Positions 62,805-64,000 of a stretch of 64,000 bases of DNA are shown here, piece after piece. How positions within the stretch are numbered: the first letter of the stretch is position 1; each line of letters starts with the position of its first letter. The DNA comes from SIAQ01 sp963767835 (GTDB taxonomy: Bacteria > Planctomycetota > Planctomycetia > Gemmatales > Gemmataceae). Below the pieces are notes generated by a model. It ran no database searches. It was given only the letters and a program-made list of their open reading frames with translations, and was not told the origin of the DNA. The DNA lies in assembly GCA_963767835.1 (NCBI GenBank), contig CAVYFY010000015.1, positions 310,001 to 374,000 of the forward strand. The letters are read 5' to 3'. The position numbers and the translations under genes are program-made.

Positions 62805-64000
62805 CTATCCGCTGGGAACGGTCGGCACCTCGACCAACTGAAAGGAGAGCAACACTTCGTACAGATGTCGGATCGATTCCAGACGAAAGCAGTGAAACAG
62901 GTGCCGCATGCGTTCCCAAAGTCGACATTTGCGGCCCAGTTTGTTCAGCACGGCTTGAAACAGCGGATCGCATAATTGTTGGGCTTGGTCGACCAAGAAA
63001 GCCAACATCATCAGGAAGGCGAGCACCACCGACAGGTTCTGCTCGCCGTGACCGAAATTATGCTCGAAGTGGTAGCCTTGGTTCTTGAGGGTGTTGAAGG
63101 TTTCGTTTTCGATGCGCCAGCGCGAGCGGCCGCCGCGGACGAGATGGCTGACGGAGGTTTCGTCGAAGGACAGGTCGGTGACCCAACTGAAATGACGGAT
63201 CGGCGTCTTGGAGCCGTGGGGAGGAATTTCCCAATACTCCAGCATCGCGACTTCGAGGTCGGCATGCGATTGGTTGAGGGCGACCTTGGGGAGCCAGCGA
63301 TAGTGATGCAGGGTGCCGTCCGCGTCGACCAGGGTGAGGACTTGGGTTCGGTTTTCTTCGTGGGCTCGTGCCATGTGCTCGAACAGATAGGCATGGCTGC
63401 CTGGCTTGACGCCTAGCAAAAAACGCACGTTCGCGGCCTTCAGGTCCTCCACGTGCGGCGCGTTGGCGCTGAGGGCGTCCTCGACGAAGATGACTTTCAA
63501 ATGCGGATGTTCGCGGCGCAGATCCTTCAACGCCCGCCGCGTGGCGCTGCGTTCGCCGTCGTTCTTGGTGCTGCCGTCTTGCTTGACGATCGGTTCGGGG
63601 CACAGGGGGATGACTTCCTTGTGGTCGGGATGCACCAAGGCCAAGCCCAGCAACTGATGGTAGTAAGTGATGACGCCGTTGCGGCTTTTCTTTTCGAGGC
63701 AACAGGAGCAGTGGATCTTGTCGGAAGCGTGATAGGTGGTGCCATCGGCGGCGATGAGGTAGTGCCCTTGCCAAAAGACAAACGATTCGAGCGCTTTGCC
63801 GCGTTGCAGTTGACGAAAGACGCTGGTGAACGCGGGACGAAGGTTCCGGGGAACGACGGGATCGAGATTGGCTCGCATCTGCGTGTCGCTGAGCGTTTCT
63901 TGGATGCCGAAGAGAGAGGCCAGGTTGAAGGCGTTGCTGCGAGCGTACTCGTCGTAGGCCAAGAGGGAAGCGGATTTGAGAGCGAAAAGAGCATAGCCTC
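62805..64000 (-). CDS. DDE transposase (partial at the right edge)
   Basis: The frame is open to the window end (GYALFALKSASLLAYDEYAR). The protein contains LPVV-type linker LDPVVPRNLRPAFTSVFRQL, the catalytic Asp region FVFWQGHYLIAADGTTYHAS, a second Asp in LKVIFVEDALSANAPHVEDL and a C-terminal Glu in RGGRSRWRIENETFNTLKNQ (the Y-(2)-R-(3)-E-like signature of IS4-type enzymes). It is thus an IS4-like/unclassified DDE transposase of more than 398 residues. The stop lies at 62805. The start is outside the window. Confidence 0.85.
   Translation of the reverse strand, partial: GYALFALKSASLLAYDEYARSNAFNLASLFGIQETLSDTQMRANLDPVVPRNLRPAFTSVFRQLQRGKALESFVFWQGHYLIAADGTTYHASDKIHCSCCLEKKSRNGVITYYHQLLGLALVHPDHKEVIPLCPEPIVKQDGSTKNDGERSATRRALKDLRREHPHLKVIFVEDALSANAPHVEDLKAANVRFLLGVKPGSHAYLFEHMARAHEENRTQVLTLVDADGTLHHYRWLPKVALNQSHADLEVAMLEYWEIPPHGSKTPIRHFSWVTDLSFDETSVSHLVRGGRSRWRIENETFNTLKNQGYHFEHNFGHGEQNLSVVLAFLMMLAFLVDQAQQLCDPLFQAVLNKLGRKCRLWERMRHLFHCFRLESIRHLYEVLLSFQLVEVPTVPSG

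Overview
The window looks like chromosomal DNA from a planctomycete, probably of the Gemmata/Gemmataceae type. It is GC-rich and carries families typical of that group: a DUF1559-like core with a TIGR03067-like tail, a TIGR03000 domain, a DUF1501 protein, a secreted squalene-cyclase-fold protein, a MoxR/Bat operon, an FHA-GAF-SpoIIE phosphatase, a PqqD-like/M50/HlyD fusion and an N-terminal LEERQCPS motif of the planctomycete LEDRxxPS type. These assignments come from reading the translated sequence; no database search was run.

Layout. 1-6.4 kb: end of an HlyD-like gene, an M50-HlyD export protein, a secreted S9 peptidase and a signalling phosphatase. 6.4-11.5 kb: small secreted, membrane and PH-domain proteins, an MDR oxidoreductase, and two relatives of a PIN/antitoxin-like module, one fused to DUF433. 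11.5-18.2 kb: aerotolerance-type operon in the order (two small genes)-batA-batBC-batD-batE-moxR, reading leftward and ending in a coupled PIN gene. 18.4-23.2 kb: a very large zinc-ribbon/DUF1559/TIGR03067 protein and a tandem UspA protein. 23.4-32.9 kb: two glycine-rich secreted proteins around an RND tripartite efflux system whose pump gene is shattered by frameshifts. 33-39.6 kb: a beta-propeller membrane protein, a segmental duplication and a zinc-ribbon membrane protein. 39.7-43.5 kb: two fatty-acid desaturases interleaved with three toxin-antitoxin modules. 43.7-48.7 kb: bifunctional nuclease, PP2C phosphatase, SDR, prfB (programmed frameshift) and a duplicated thioredoxin-fold protein. 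49.3-56 kb: BNR/sortilin-like repeat protein, a broken HNH gene, a cyclase-fold protein and DUF1501. 56-64 kb: Phd/PIN module split by an ISKra4-type insertion sequence, an MlaE permease, a selenium-binding protein, an FN3 protein and a partial transposase.

Two themes stand out. First, palindromic repeat families (REP/BIME-like) occur between genes and also in frame inside at least four unrelated genes, where they are translated as low-complexity linkers. Second, many genes carry single-base frameshifts, several at short homopolymers, so part of the damage may be sequencing error. Even so, the toxin halves of the toxin-antitoxin modules are almost all broken while the antitoxins are intact, and the IS insertion and the truncation are not single-base errors.

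No rRNA, tRNA or CRISPR array was recognised.
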